Of a stretch of 64,000 nt of DNA, positions 54,226 through 64,000 are shown in pieces (the stretch's first letter is position 1; each line of letters starts with the position of its first letter). The position numbers were made by a program, and so were the translations under genes. Source of the stretch: Cordilura impudica (lineage: Eukaryota; Arthropoda; Insecta; Diptera; Scathophagidae); the NCBI GenBank assembly GCA_963682025.1, contig OY821522.1:24962490-25026489 (forward strand). Direction: 5' to 3'. Under the pieces are notes generated by a model. The model searched no databases and was not told the origin of the DNA. It worked only from the letters and a program-made list of their open reading frames with translations.

Positions 54226-55347
54226 TATCAGTATGAATTAATTCAAGAACTTCCCCAGTTTTAGACTCCGATCTTTTCGAAAATGGCTTTCGAGTTAATT
54301 TACATTTAATACATACATCACAGGGTTTTCGGATACCACAATCGAATATATTAAAATCATTTACAAGCTTGTCATTTTGCATATCTCTAACTGCATTTAT
54401 ATCTCTATGTCCAAATAATTTATGATAATGTTGGCAATGATTAAGATTACATGTTGTAACTAGAGCTTCTTAACATTGTTTGGTTTTCATATGGTACAAA
54501 TTATTTGCACAATCTGCAATACCAATTTCAGTATTATTCATATCAATAATTTTGCAACTTGAACCAAAAAATATAACTTTGTATCCTCTTATAGATAAAT
54601 TCTTTACTGACAGCAAATTTCCCTTAAACGATGAAATGTATAATACATCATCAATGGTAAGAACTACTTCGGTTCCTTTTTGATTTAATAAATTAATTTG
54701 ACAGGAACCTTTACCAGCAGAAAAAACGACATCACCATTAGCAGCCGTTACTTTTTCACGCCCGGATAAATTAAGATTTGTAAATTCTTCTTTTTTACTG
54801 CAAATATGACAAGTAGCACCAGAATCAACTATCCATATACCTTGTTCACAATTTATATTAAAACATGAATTATCGTACGCTTCAGTACTTTTAGCAACTT
54901 GGCATTATGGTTAATATTCGGTGTATTTTTTAATTTCCAACAATCTTTACGAATATAACCCACACCTTGACAATAATGACATACAATCTTCTTAGGATTA
55001 GTGTTTGAATTAAATTTATATTTGTTTGTAGTTTTGAGTACAGAATCGATTTCAGATAGTCTCTTCCTTTGTTTCTCATCTTCTTCAAGCAATTTTCAAC
55101 AAAAGTCATTGTTAGATCTTTTTCATCTCTTACCTCAAGAGCAGTGATTAATGTGTCATATGTACCAGGTAAACTACTTAATAACATCGAAATTATCCAC
55201 GATTCAGATATCTTCTCACAAAGAGATTGCAATTTCGAAAACATTATTTTCATTTGACTGATATGTTTATCCATATTATCTCCTGGTTGGAGTTTTAATT
55301 TACAAATTGATCTCATAAGCTTTACCTTATTACTAAGTGTTTACTTT
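54226..55347 (-). pseudogene. Copia-type Gag-protease-integrase N-terminus (3' piece)
   Basis: On the minus strand: Gag helices (LMRSICKLKLQPGDNMDKHI, MLLSSLPGTYDTLITALEVR), after a frameshift the CCHC knuckle CHYCQGVGYIRKDC, then the aspartic protease (GIWIVDSGATCHICS), and the GAG-pre-integrase zinc region (CDVCIKCKLTRKPFSKRS) ending at HTDIC, just at the integrase core. Order and motifs are those of Ty1/copia elements. Sequence to the left belongs to element F. To the right, element B2 interrupts it, and its 5' part is at 63600-63830. Confidence 0.8.
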
Positions 55348-56100
55348 TGAAGTGGACTTTTATTAAGGGTCCAGTAAGATCGTCATTTAGTGGATTTTTC
55401 ATGAGGATAACATTGTTTTAAAATAAAAGTCCTTTATTTATTTTTATTTTATTAGTCTGAGAATATGTCTGGGCAAGACTAGTTCTTGAAAGAACTTCTT
55501 CTTCTAGACTGTCGATTAGAACTCCCCGTCTTTATTCAACATGTTCCTGCTTATATATTAGAATACAATAGAGTTATTGAGTGCTTTTCTAAAAGTCACT
55601 CTATAATAGTGTATACTCTCTAAAATAACAAATAGTTACTCTATACTATTAATCATGTATTAACTGTGTAACAGGCGATCATAGAAATTAGGGTGGTTTC
55701 TCATTATTAATATTTACGTCATATTTCATACATGAGTACAATTCCAAATAAACGAGTGGAATTGTACTGGTTAAAGTGCATACCGATACAATACATTGGA
55801 ATGTGTATTCTATACAGTTAGCATATGAAATCAAATCTAGTTGTTCTACATATCGATCAATCAACTCTATCCGATTTCATTGCCTTGTACATTAACCCGC
55901 TCAGTCAAACAAACACACTGAGTCATTTGTCAACAACCGTTTGACCTACCCCAAGTATCTATTTGATACTTTTCGTTCTATTTATTTGTCGCTAGCCAAA
56001 TGTACGTGTGCATGTATATGTAGGTTTGTTTGTTGTATCGATTTGTTGTTACTGACACTTCATTGTGTTTACATTCATAAAATACGCTACATATACGACA
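55348..56100 (-). repeat. Element B2 3' LTR
   Basis: 753 bp, TGAAGTGGACTTTTATTAAG to ATATACGACA. Direct repeat of 62839-63599. Confidence 0.92.
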
Positions 56101-56425
56101 CCCTCATCCTAAAGAAAAATCTTATAATTTTGTTTACATAATTATGGGATTTTTATGATTTAACAATAAAATATTTTTTAATTTGATTTTTAATTTCTAT
56201 TTTTGTTGTGTTTTGTTACATTTTAAGTATATTTTTTTTTAGTTAAAAATATTTATATTTTTCTAAAATAACTGGCTTATGTTTACATATTCTTATTACA
56301 AAATATTTTATGTTTTTATTGCTTACAATTTGCTTTTATGTTTTTTAATGTTTATGTTCTTATAGTTGATTCTCAACATTCTAATTGTGTATATTTTTGT
56401 TTTTCTTATTGTTTACAATGTATAT
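56101..56425 (-). other. Element B2 3' UTR
   Basis: AT-rich region between the integrase stop and the 3' LTR. It contains the polypurine tract at the LTR border. No env gene is present. Confidence 0.7.
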
Positions 56426-57783
56426 TCATGATCTTAAATTATATTTCTTTAGTAAATTTTTGTGTACAGTTTTTATTTTGTCTTTAATTTTTAAATTTAC
56501 ATTCAAATTTTTTATATTTGTTATTTCATAGGGACCCTCACAAGGTGTTTCGCCCTTTCTCCTGTTCCCTACTTTTACTAGTACTAGGTCACCTATTTCT
56601 AAATCTATGCTATTATTGTTATTTAAAGGATCTTCTGTTCGTTTTGTCTTTACATTTTCTGTAATTTTTCTTGCATTTTCCCATGAATATTTTAATCTAG
56701 CTCTAAGTTCATTGGCATAATTATCAAAATTGTATATTCTATCTTTGTTCTGTATCTCTTCACCAGGCAAGTTAGCCAATTTGCCGAAAATCAGTTCGAA
56801 AGGTGAGTAATCGTTGTCACAGTGTGGAGTGGTGTTATATGCGAATGTATAATATGGTATCCATGAGTTCCAATCATCATCATCAACAAAGGATAGAAAA
56901 TATTCATTTAAAACTCTGTGATTTCTCTCAATAATTCCAAGTGTTTCATGATGATAAGGGGTTGAAAATCTTTGTTCCACTTTCAGCATTTCACATATCT
57001 CCTTCATCAGTTGATTTGTGAATTCAATTCCTTTGTCCGATGTCAATGTCTTAAATAATCCATGTTTCAAGATAACATTTTCAACAAGTGCCTTCGCTAC
57101 AGATTTCGCTTCTTTAGTTTCTATTGGACATGCTATAACGACTTCGTTAACTCACACTGCATTGTGAGAATATATCTAAAATTCTTCGATGGTCTCAATG
57201 GACCTACTGTGTCAACCACTATGGTTTCGAAACTTTGACGTGGTGTGTCATTCTTTTCGAACGGTTCTTTTGTGTGTCTGACTTGCTTATTTCTCTGGCA
57301 AAGATCACACGTTCTTACAAATTTTTTTACCATTTTATACATATTTTTCCATATGTATCTTTGTTTTAAATGGAGTAGCGTCTTCCTAACTCCAAAATGT
57401 CCTCCGCATGGTGTGTTGTGATAAGCTTCTGTTAATTGTTTTCTTCTATCTTCATCTGTTATGTATTGAGGATTTCTGTATAGCAATATTCTGACGTCAG
57501 TTCTTTTGTTTCTGTTTATGATTTCTTTGAATCTTTCGTGTGTCACCATGTTGAATATGTCATCACCCAGCTCGAGAGCGTAACCTTTGTAATTCAACTT
57601 ATCTAATACCGATGGTAGTTTCTCCAATATATTATCTAAATAGTATGGATTGTCGCTACATCTTATGGTAATTTCATTGAGACTGTTATTGTCTTCAATC
57701 TTTATCTGTGTTGCGCACCTTGTGTCTAATTTAAACTTTATCCTCTTTGCGCGCTTTATGTCATTTATCGAGTACAGTCCCAT
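56426..57783 (-). pseudogene. pol: Element B2 integrase
   Basis: Frame 57133-57783 holds the zinc domain (HNTPCGGHFGVRKTLLHLKQ, then CDLCQRN) and the first catalytic Asp (ETIVVDTVGPL). A frameshift near 57130 leads into 56426-57070 with the second Asp (LTSDKGIEF) and Glu (HHETLGIIERNHR), then the C-terminal domain (IGDLVLVKVGNRRKGETPCE, then GPYEI). The family is Ty3/gypsy integrase, closest in style to 412/mdg1. A further frameshift near 57770 separates it from RNase H. Confidence 0.85.
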
Positions 57784-59990
57784 ATCACGAGTCGATCAGA
57801 CTCCGTGTCGGCTGTCACATATATTTCTTCCTCATTTTTAACTTTATCACCTGTTATTTTATTTGTTTCCTTATTTTTCATGCCTCTTGTAATCACCAAT
57901 GCTTTTCTTACGGATTCATCGATCCCTGGAGGTATCATTGTTTTTAGTATGTCAGAGTCCAGATTTATTCTGGAAAGTGCGTCTGCATTAGAATTATTTA
58001 TTCCCTTCTTATATACTATATCAAAGTCATAATCTGACAATTCCAAACGTATTCTTGTCAATTTTGAGCTTGGGTTCTTATGTGAAAACAAAGCAACTAA
58101 TAGTCCGTGGGCAGTCACTACTATGAATTTCCTACCATACAAATAGGGTCTGAAAAATTGTATTCCCCAATGTATACTAAGTAATTCTTTTTCTATTACT
58201 GCTTATTTAAAGATCATGCTTATTTAAAGATCGGCTTGCGTATAATATTGGCATATCATTACCAATTTCACCTTGTGACAAAACTGCTCCGAGTGCAAAA
58301 TCAGATGCATCGGTTGTCAAAATAAAAGGTTTACCGAAATTTGGATATTGTAGGACCGGTGGACTTATCAGTTTCTGTTTTAATGTTTCAAAAGCAGATT
58401 GACGTTTTTGCGTCCATTCGAATTTTACACCCTTTTTTAACAATTCATTTAAGCAACTTGCTATGTCCGCAAAGTTTGCAATAAATCTTCTGTAATAGTT
58501 ACAAAATGCAACGAATCTTCTCACGTCATCGGCATTTTTAGGTATTGGATATTTTTGTATCGCACTAAATTTACCAGGATCTGGTTTTATACCCTCTGAA
58601 GTTATTAAGTGACCAAGATATACAACTTCAGGTTTCAGAAAACAGCATTTACCAGCATTTAATTTTAAATTATATCTGGTCAATCTGTCTAGAACTTTTA
58701 CTAGGTTTGCGTTGTGATGCTTCAAGCTGCATCCGAAAATAATTATATCATCAACGTAGAGAAATGCTTCAGAATCTAAGCCTGATAAAGCTATTGTCAA
58801 TATTCGTTGAAAACTATTTGATGATATTTTCAAACCAAATGGCAGTCTCGTATACTGATAATGACCATTCGTCGTTGAAAAAGCAGTATAAGGACGTGAT
58901 TTCCTATCTAGTTCTATTTGATGGAATGAACTTGTCATATCCAACGTAGAAAAATATTTTGCTCTACCTAGTTTGTCTTAGATATCATCTAATCTTGTGA
59001 GTAGAAATTTGTCATTGACAACTTTGTCATTTAATTTTCTGTAATCTACTACTAGTCTCCATTTTTTCAAATCAGTATGTTCCCCTTTCGGAACTAATAA
59101 TAAAGGAGCATTATAAGGGCTTATAGACGGTTCTATTATACCATCATCTAATAAATTTCTTACTTTGGAATTTATTTCTTCAGTTTGTGCATGAGGTAAA
59201 CGATAATTTTTTATATAAACTGGTTTATTATCGTGTAAGTTAATTGTTTGCCTGTAGAAATTATTGGAGGTCAACTTTTCGCCCTCCAAATGGAATGCAT
59301 GTTGATATTTTTCTATAATGTTTTCCAGCTCAATTTGACTTTCCTTGTCAGTGTTGTTCAAATTCAAACTTTTCAATAGTTTTTCAAATCTATCTTTCGA
59401 ATACGTGTTTTTAACTTTGATTGCGTTTTTGTCAATTTTGATAATTTCATAATCCTCTAGTGGCACTGTCTCCACTCTGAGATTTCTGACGATCTTTGTA
59501 TCATTAGTTACATTTAGAATCTTTACATGTTTGTTACCATCTCTTGGTATTATTGTGTTCGCCAAATATACACGTTCAGTGATTTCTCTGTTTAATATCA
59601 CTTTATCTTCATTTATGTCTATGTCAAAAATTACTGTAATCTCGCTTCTTGGCGGTATTCTTATATGATTTATTTCAACTATCTCTTCATTTATGGGAAT
59701 GACTATATTCTCATTATTTGCAATCAATGTCAATACATATCTATCGTAGTCTATGCTGCATCTAAATTTGGATAGAAAATCTCTACATAGGATTCCGTCA
59801 GTATTTATAGGAAAATCGTCTTCTACCAATTGCACTTTATGTTCTACAATTGTCCCATTTATGTTCATTTTCATCATTGTGGAACCAATAGATCTAACTT
59901 GTTCCCTTGATATCCCTGTTAAACAGCAGTCATCATTCGAATCTACATCCCGTGTCTATTAAAAATGTCAATGTATGATCCGTATTCAAT
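57765..59990 (-). pseudogene. pol: Element B2 protease-reverse transcriptase-RNase H
   Basis: The protease site (TFLIDTG, about 59955-59975) is followed by a frameshift. From 59877 the frame has the region before RT, then NYRLPHAQTEEINSKVRNLL, SPYNAPLLLVPKG, KKWRLVVDYRKLND. An in-frame TAA at 58978-58980 interrupts DDI. Frame 58207-58944 continues with TSSFHQIEL, LPFGLKISSNSFQR, YVDDIIIFG and TTDASDFALGAVLSQ. A 17-bp tandem duplication at about 58199-58232 shifts the frame in RNase H, which resumes as LELSDYDFDIVYKKG and NADALSRI. Four or fewer point lesions inactivate an otherwise complete enzyme. Confidence 0.85.
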
Positions 59991-60048
59991 ATATTTAGCT
60001 TGATGTAATTTCTGAGATTCGATGAGATTGTAAATATTTTTTCTATTT

Positions 60049-61308
60049 CTAATTCATGCCCCTTGGAGATTCTCTCTGCGTAATCTCCGGCGTTTGGAAG
60101 TTTCCCTGAGTTTTTGCTCTATTAATGTTGAAACTTCTATTATTATGTTGTCCATTGTTATTTCCATTGTTATTATTTCTATTGTTATGGTAATTGTTAT
60201 TACCTCTGTTGCGATTGATATTACCATTATTGCCATTATTGCGGTAATTATTATTATTGTTATTCCTATTTACATTCCAATTGCTGTTTCTACTTCTGTT
60301 GAAGTTTTGGCTTCTCGAACGATATACCTTCGAAAAATGATTCATTTTACCACACTTGTTACATTTCATACCATTGGCTGGACATCTGTCGCCATCTATC
60401 GAACCACAGTTATTGCATTTCGGTCGTTGCTGTCTATTTCCAGCATGATTGTTGTTAGCATACAACACTTGTCTTTGCATCGAACCAATTTCTGACTCTT
60501 CCGCAATGTTCAGCGCGTCAACGAAATTCGTAACTCTACTGGCATTCAAGGTTGATAAGATCTGTTGATCTCTTAGACCGTTCTTGAAAGTGTTAAATGC
60601 CATTATATTATTCGTCCTCACTATAGAAGCTATATCTGTCTCTCCGACCTCTAATATTTGGATCTCATTAAGCTCTGAAATTAATTCTTGTATCTTATTT
60701 GCGAATTCCCTAACTGATTCACCTTTTTGTGTTAATCGAGAAACTTTATTCGAAACATTATTCGAATTTCCCGTCGGTTTGTGCGCTTTCTTAAGTGCTG
60801 TAATCAAGTCCGTTATGGTTGTTGGAACAGTCTCCTGTCTTACCATGTTTTGAACTTTAGAATCTAAACGTGACCTGAATATAAAATTGAAAAATGCATT
60901 TTGTTTTGCTGATGGTATGGTTTCTTTTACCAATTCTACATTTGCAATAAAATTACTAAGTTCGTTTATTTTTCCTGTGAAAACATCAATAAGTTTGCTT
61001 ATAGTGGCTGTCTCATTCAAATCCATTGCTTCCATTATAGCAACTTGTCGTTTGTCCAAGGCAATTTTATTCTTTGAATGTTGTGTCAATAAATCTAATG
61101 CTTCGTCACGCAACTTTCTAAACTTTTCTGAAATATTTATTGTCTGTTCTTCTGTGCTGTTTGTTTCTACTATTACTTTTTCTAAATCTCTCTCTAACCC
61201 TTGTATATCTAATCTTTTCGCTGAAATAGTTTCCGATGAGTATGGACGTCCTAAGGATTTTCTCGCATTAATTATTATGGACTCCAATGATCTCAATATT
61301 GAATCCAT
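60049..61308 (-). CDS. gag: Element B2 Gag
   Basis: An open frame of 419 codons from the ATG at 61308 (MDSILRSLESIIINARKSLG). N-terminal helices, a central capsid (LIDVFTGKINELSNFIANVE, QNMVRQETVPTTITDLITAL), then a zinc-binding region with CNNCGS...C and CNKCGKMNHFSKVY, in which the last Cys of the CCHC box is Tyr. The end is an extreme Asn/Arg-rich tail. Pol begins about one frame back, overlapping the last codons (60049-60060). Homologous to the broken B1 gag. Confidence 0.85.
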   Translation of the reverse strand: MDSILRSLESIIINARKSLGRPYSSETISAKRLDIQGLERDLEKVIVETNSTEEQTINISEKFRKLRDEALDLLTQHSKNKIALDKRQVAIMEAMDLNETATISKLIDVFTGKINELSNFIANVELVKETIPSAKQNAFFNFIFRSRLDSKVQNMVRQETVPTTITDLITALKKAHKPTGNSNNVSNKVSRLTQKGESVREFANKIQELISELNEIQILEVGETDIASIVRTNNIMAFNTFKNGLRDQQILSTLNASRVTNFVDALNIAEESEIGSMQRQVLYANNNHAGNRQQRPKCNNCGSIDGDRCPANGMKCNKCGKMNHFSKVYRSRSQNFNRSRNSNWNVNRNNNNNNYRNNGNNGNINRNRGNNNYHNNRNNNNGNNNGQHNNRSFNINRAKTQGNFQTPEITQRESPRGMN

Positions 61309-61620
61309 GTGAAATAACAATTATTAATTTTTTTATTAAATGAATCTATCTATATATTTTCAATTTAGTACATATGCTTTATTTTGTAAAAATTTCATTT
61401 TCATAACTTCTTAGCAGTTATTTTTCATTGATATATTTTTTTTTTCTTATATAAACTTTTTATCACTACAATATAATTGATATTATTTAAAAGAATTTTC
61501 ATTTTACATTATATTATTACTCTAATTCAATATATTCTTCATTTACAATTTCTTTCGTTTATTACGATTTCTTTTTCTTTTTATATAATTATTTGATTTG
61601 TGTATATGATTTTGAAATCT
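61309..61620 (-). other. Element B2 spacer between ORF-b and gag
   Basis: AT-rich, no ORF. Equivalent to 3039-3402 in B1. Confidence 0.6.
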
Positions 61621-61815
61621 TTATTGTTGTAATCCAGCTTTAATGTTCTGTCTACGTATTTGTTTTCTTACATATTTGCGTAAATATCTCATTATTACGC
61701 CTATTGTAACCACTACACAGACAAATATAGCGATTTCGACGCTGATGCTTACTGCTGTTGGGGCTTGTGCCGTTGCTGTAATCACTTCACTTATTTTTGT
61801 TTGGGTACTCCCCAT
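61621..61815 (-). CDS. Element B2 ORF-b, small membrane protein
   Basis: 64 residues, MGSTQTKISEVITATAQAP and onward. An N-myristoylation-type start (Gly 2, Thr 6) is followed by one hydrophobic segment (IAIFVCVVVTIGVIM) and a strongly basic tail (RYLRKYVRKQIRRQN). The homologue at 3403-3549 keeps the start, the APTAVS block, the membrane segment and the first basic residues while many other positions changed conservatively, which suggests selection on the protein. It overlaps the end of ORF-a by 29 bases in another frame. It resembles a single-pass, tail-charged accessory protein. No known family was recognised. Confidence 0.6.
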   Translation of the reverse strand: MGSTQTKISEVITATAQAPTAVSISVEIAIFVCVVVTIGVIMRYLRKYVRKQIRRQNIKAGLQQ

Positions 61816-62179
61816 TTTTCTTATTTATTTTCTTTGTTTTTCTAAATTCCTTTATTTCTATCTTTGCCTTAGCCATGCGTTGTTGTAACTTTATTATCGT
61901 TTCCGGATCTTTAGTGTATGACAGTTCTGAGTTGATGATTGTTAACTCCTTCTTCTTGCGGTTGACAAAGTCTCCTCTTGACTTTCGTATTTTCGGTATT
62001 GGGTATATTTCGTATTTTGGCTCTTCTATTATAACTTTCTTCTTAATTTGTATTGGCTTTGGACCCAGCTTCAATATGTCCGGCTTTGTTACTTCTTCTT
62101 TTGATTCTTGTAGTTGTCTTTGCCAATTTATTTCCGCAATTCGCATGCCCTCTACCAGGTCTTCCCAAGTTTCTTCCGT
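61787..62179 (-). CDS. Element B2 ORF-a, lysine-rich accessory protein
   Basis: Open from 62179 to the stop at 61787. The first ATG is at 62146, but the frame extends upstream to an ACG (62177-62179) after a stop. The extension (EETWEDLVEG) lines up with the start of B1 ORF-a (MGENLEELWKEVQ), so the original start was probably lost by ATG to ACG change. Shared parts with B1 are a helical N-terminus, ILKLGPKPI, a YPIP-type motif, an IRKSRG basic block and a long Lys/Glu helix. Function unknown. Confidence 0.55.
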   Translation of the reverse strand, partial: TEETWEDLVEGMRIAEINWQRQLQESKEEVTKPDILKLGPKPIQIKKKVIIEEPKYEIYPIPKIRKSRGDFVNRKKKELTIINSELSYTKDPETIIKLQQRMAKAKIEIKEFRKTKKINKKNGEYPNKNK

Positions 62180-62826
62180 TTATCAAAATAAAATCAATAA
62201 CTTTTATCGCATTGTCTGTGGTGTATTACGTAACTATTCACGCAGACATACAAATCTACTCATACGCATAAAAAAAAAATTTTTCAAAACCACTTTCACA
62301 ATTTCCACAATTTACAACAATCAATTCAATTTTCATAATACATTTTTTTTTTTTTTTCAGAATTTAATTTTGACATCTCATTAAACATTTAACATTTCAG
62401 AATATATTGTTTTCTCCAGAATTTAATTTCAACACTTTTCATTTAACATTTCATAATATAGTATTTTTTTCTGAATTTTACTTTTAACATTTCATTATAT
62501 ACATTATATACATACATTTCAAAATATATTATATTTTCTAGAATTTTAATTTTACATGTTCTTCAAATTTATTTTCACTATAATTCACAATTTTCTTTTT
62601 CTTTGTTTTTTTAAACTTTTAGAAATATTTCCAACTTCGCCAATGCGATGTCTGTCGGATATTTCTCCCTTTTTATATACTTAACTAACCAATACAGGCT
62701 GGACTTTTTCTTAATTATGCAGGATCAATTCGGCATTATTTCTTCTGCAGGATTTCTTCGGCAGGATTTCTTCAGTTGATATGGTGTAATTTTTCTTCGA
62801 TTCGGCAAGATATTCTCAATTTGTTT
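62180..62826 (-). other. Element B2 leader with primer-site-like repeats
   Basis: AT-rich leader. GCAGGAT-type words recur at about 62719, 62747, 62760, 62799 and 62827. They are degenerate relatives of the primer site, as in the B1 tandem array (15159-15342) but less regular. Confidence 0.5.
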
Positions 62827-62838
62827 GCAGGATCGCCA
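62827..62838 (-). promoter_or_regulatory. Element B2 primer binding site (tRNA-Arg type)
   Basis: The minus strand reads TGGCGATCCTGC directly after the 5' LTR, complementary to a tRNA-Arg 3' end (GCAGGATCG plus CCA). It differs from the tRNA-Arg site of element F. Confidence 0.75.
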
Positions 62839-63599
62839 TGAAGTGGACTTTTATTAAGGGTCCAGTAAGATAGTCATGTAGTGGATTTTTCATGAGGATA
62901 ATATTGTTTTAAAATAAAAGTCCTTTATTTATTTTTATTTTATTAGTCTAAGGATATGTCTGGGCAAGACTAGTTCTTGAAAGAACTTCTTCTTCTAGAC
63001 TGTCGATTAGAACTCCCCGTCTTTGTTCAACATGTTCCTGCTTATATATTAGAATACAATAGAGTTATTGAGTGCTTTTCTAAAAGTCACTCTATAATAG
63101 TGTCTACTCTCTAAAATAACAAATAGTTTCTCTATACTATTAATCATGTATTAACTGTGCACATTTGTAACAGGCGATCATAGAAATTAGGGTGGTTTCT
63201 CGTTATTAATATATACGTCATATTTCATACATGAGTACAATTCCAAATAAACGAGTGGAATTGTACTGGTTAAAGTGCATACCGATACAATACATTGGAA
63301 TGTGTATTCTATACAGTTAGCATATGAAATCAAATCTAGTTGTTCTACATATCGATCAATCAACTCTATCCGATTTCATTGCTTTGTACATTAACCCGCT
63401 CAGTCAAACAAACACACTGAGTCATTTGTCAACAACCGTTTGACCTACCCAAAGTATCCACTTGATACTTTTCGTTCTATTTATTTGTCGCTAGCCAAAT
63501 GTACGTGTGCATGTATATGTAGGTTTGTTTGTTGTATCGATTTGTTGTTACGGACACTTCATTGTGTTTACATTCATAAAATACGCTACATATACGACA
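62839..63599 (-). repeat. Element B2 5' LTR
   Basis: 761 bp, direct repeat of 55348-56100 with a few differences (for example ATGTAGTGG for TTTAGTGG near the start and a small insertion near 63159). Confidence 0.92.
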
Positions 63600-63830
63600 C
63601 TTTTCGTGATAAGATTTTAATATGTTCCAAGCTTCTTTGCCGTATTTGCAAACAAATTAAAATAAATGCTTCAGTAACATGTTCAAACCATTTAGCATCA
63701 GGTTGTGCTGGAATTTCCTTCTCAATAACGTCCCAAACCTTCTCTTTTTTAAGTACTAATTGCATTCGATATTTCTTTAATTCATAATTATCACGATTAA
63801 GCTTTGTAATCAAAAGTTTTGCGTCAGCCA
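63600..63830 (-). pseudogene. Copia-type Gag N-terminus (5' piece)
   Basis: On the minus strand, from the ATG at 63830: MADAKLLITKLNRDNYELKK, then KEKVWDVIEKEIPAQPDA, as in the N-terminal Gag domain of Copia elements, and after a frame change KEAWNILKSYHEK at the B2 border. The frame continues at 55347 (TLSNKVKLMRSICKL), so both pieces are one gag split by B2. Confidence 0.78.
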
Positions 63831-64000
63831 TTCTGCACTTTAGAATACACCGATATTTACTTACAGGATACACCAAACGGAACCAATAAATAAGGATACA
63901 CAGCAGCACTTACACGATACACCAACAGTACCAACAAATAAACAAGATGCGTACAGAATACAGCCGAATAAATCCTCAATGTATTTAAATTAACTTTTAA
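63831..64000 (-). other. Copia-type leader or LTR end
   Basis: Upstream region of the Copia gag. TTGGTGTATC.TGTAAGT occurs twice on the minus strand (about 63857-63880 and 63905-63930). The LTR border is not identifiable. Confidence 0.4.

Larger units (their letters stand above)
55348..63599 (-). mobile_element. Element B2 (mdg1/412-like Ty3/gypsy), nearly complete
   Basis: Minus-strand element with LTRs 55348-56100 and 62839-63599, flanked by CTTT (55344-55347 and 63600-63603), inserted in a Copia gag. Order on the minus strand: LTR, tRNA-Arg primer site, ORF-a, ORF-b, gag, pol, short 3' UTR, purine tract (AGGATGAGGG next to 56101), LTR. No env. LTRs are near identical, with a few substitutions and a small indel. 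Pol carries a handful of lesions, so it is recent but not autonomous. Confidence 0.9.

Overview
The window is about 64 kb of AT-rich DNA from an insect, almost certainly a fly. The transposon types (errantiviruses, mdg1/412-like and Copia elements, CR1 and Jockey LINEs, a DINE-1-like Helentron) are a dipteran mix, and a short open exon closely resembles the N-terminus of Drosophila Caudal. No tRNA, rRNA, CRISPR or bacterial-type gene was seen. Apart from the Caudal-like fragment, every recognisable coding sequence belongs to a transposable element, and the elements sit inside one another like heterochromatin or a piRNA-type cluster.

Region 1 (1-16725). The oldest layer is an errantivirus gag/pol relic (15882-16725). 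It is cut by an mdg1/412-like element, B1 (minus strand, 1-3656 plus 14550-15881; its 3' LTR lies off the left end). B1 holds a Transib-type, RAG1-core-like transposase relic (about 577-1735) and was later entered by errantivirus A (3657-14545, LTRs both present, TATA duplication). A was then split in pol by a nearly full-length CR1 LINE (7530-11896, GTAC duplication).

Region 2 (16726-25267). A plus-strand Ty3/gypsy element C has both LTRs and broken gag/pol. It is followed by a Jockey-type ORF1 fragment, a doubtful LTR remnant and unassigned repeats.

Region 3 (25268-36784). A minus-strand LINE is interrupted by a DINE-1-like Helentron (27197-27990). Next come a decayed Helitron helicase and a Tc1 element (31826-36492) that carries a complete-length hAT transposon (32923-35794) with a perfect 8-bp duplication.

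Region 4 (36785-45944). Errantivirus D is the only element that looks intact. It has apparently identical 510-bp LTRs, a TATA duplication, a tRNA-Lys type primer site, uninterrupted gag and pol, and a long uninterrupted env exon.

Region 5 (45945-54225). A Jockey LINE is split by an RTE-like LINE with a 13-bp duplication. The RTE is itself split by 2.4 kb containing the Caudal-like exon. An oppositely oriented Jockey fragment and the 5' LTR plus A-rich leader of another mdg1/412-like element (F) follow.

Region 6 (54226-64000). A Copia-type gag is interrupted by the mdg1/412-like element B2 (55348-63599, both LTRs, CTTT duplication).

B1 and B2 share two small ORFs upstream of gag (ORF-a, and ORF-b with a myristoylation-type N-terminus and one membrane segment) and tandem primer-site-like repeats in the leader. 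These, the Caudal-like fragment, the RAG1-like relic and the predominantly antisense retroelement nest are the observations most worth following up. All family assignments come from reading motifs, without database searches.
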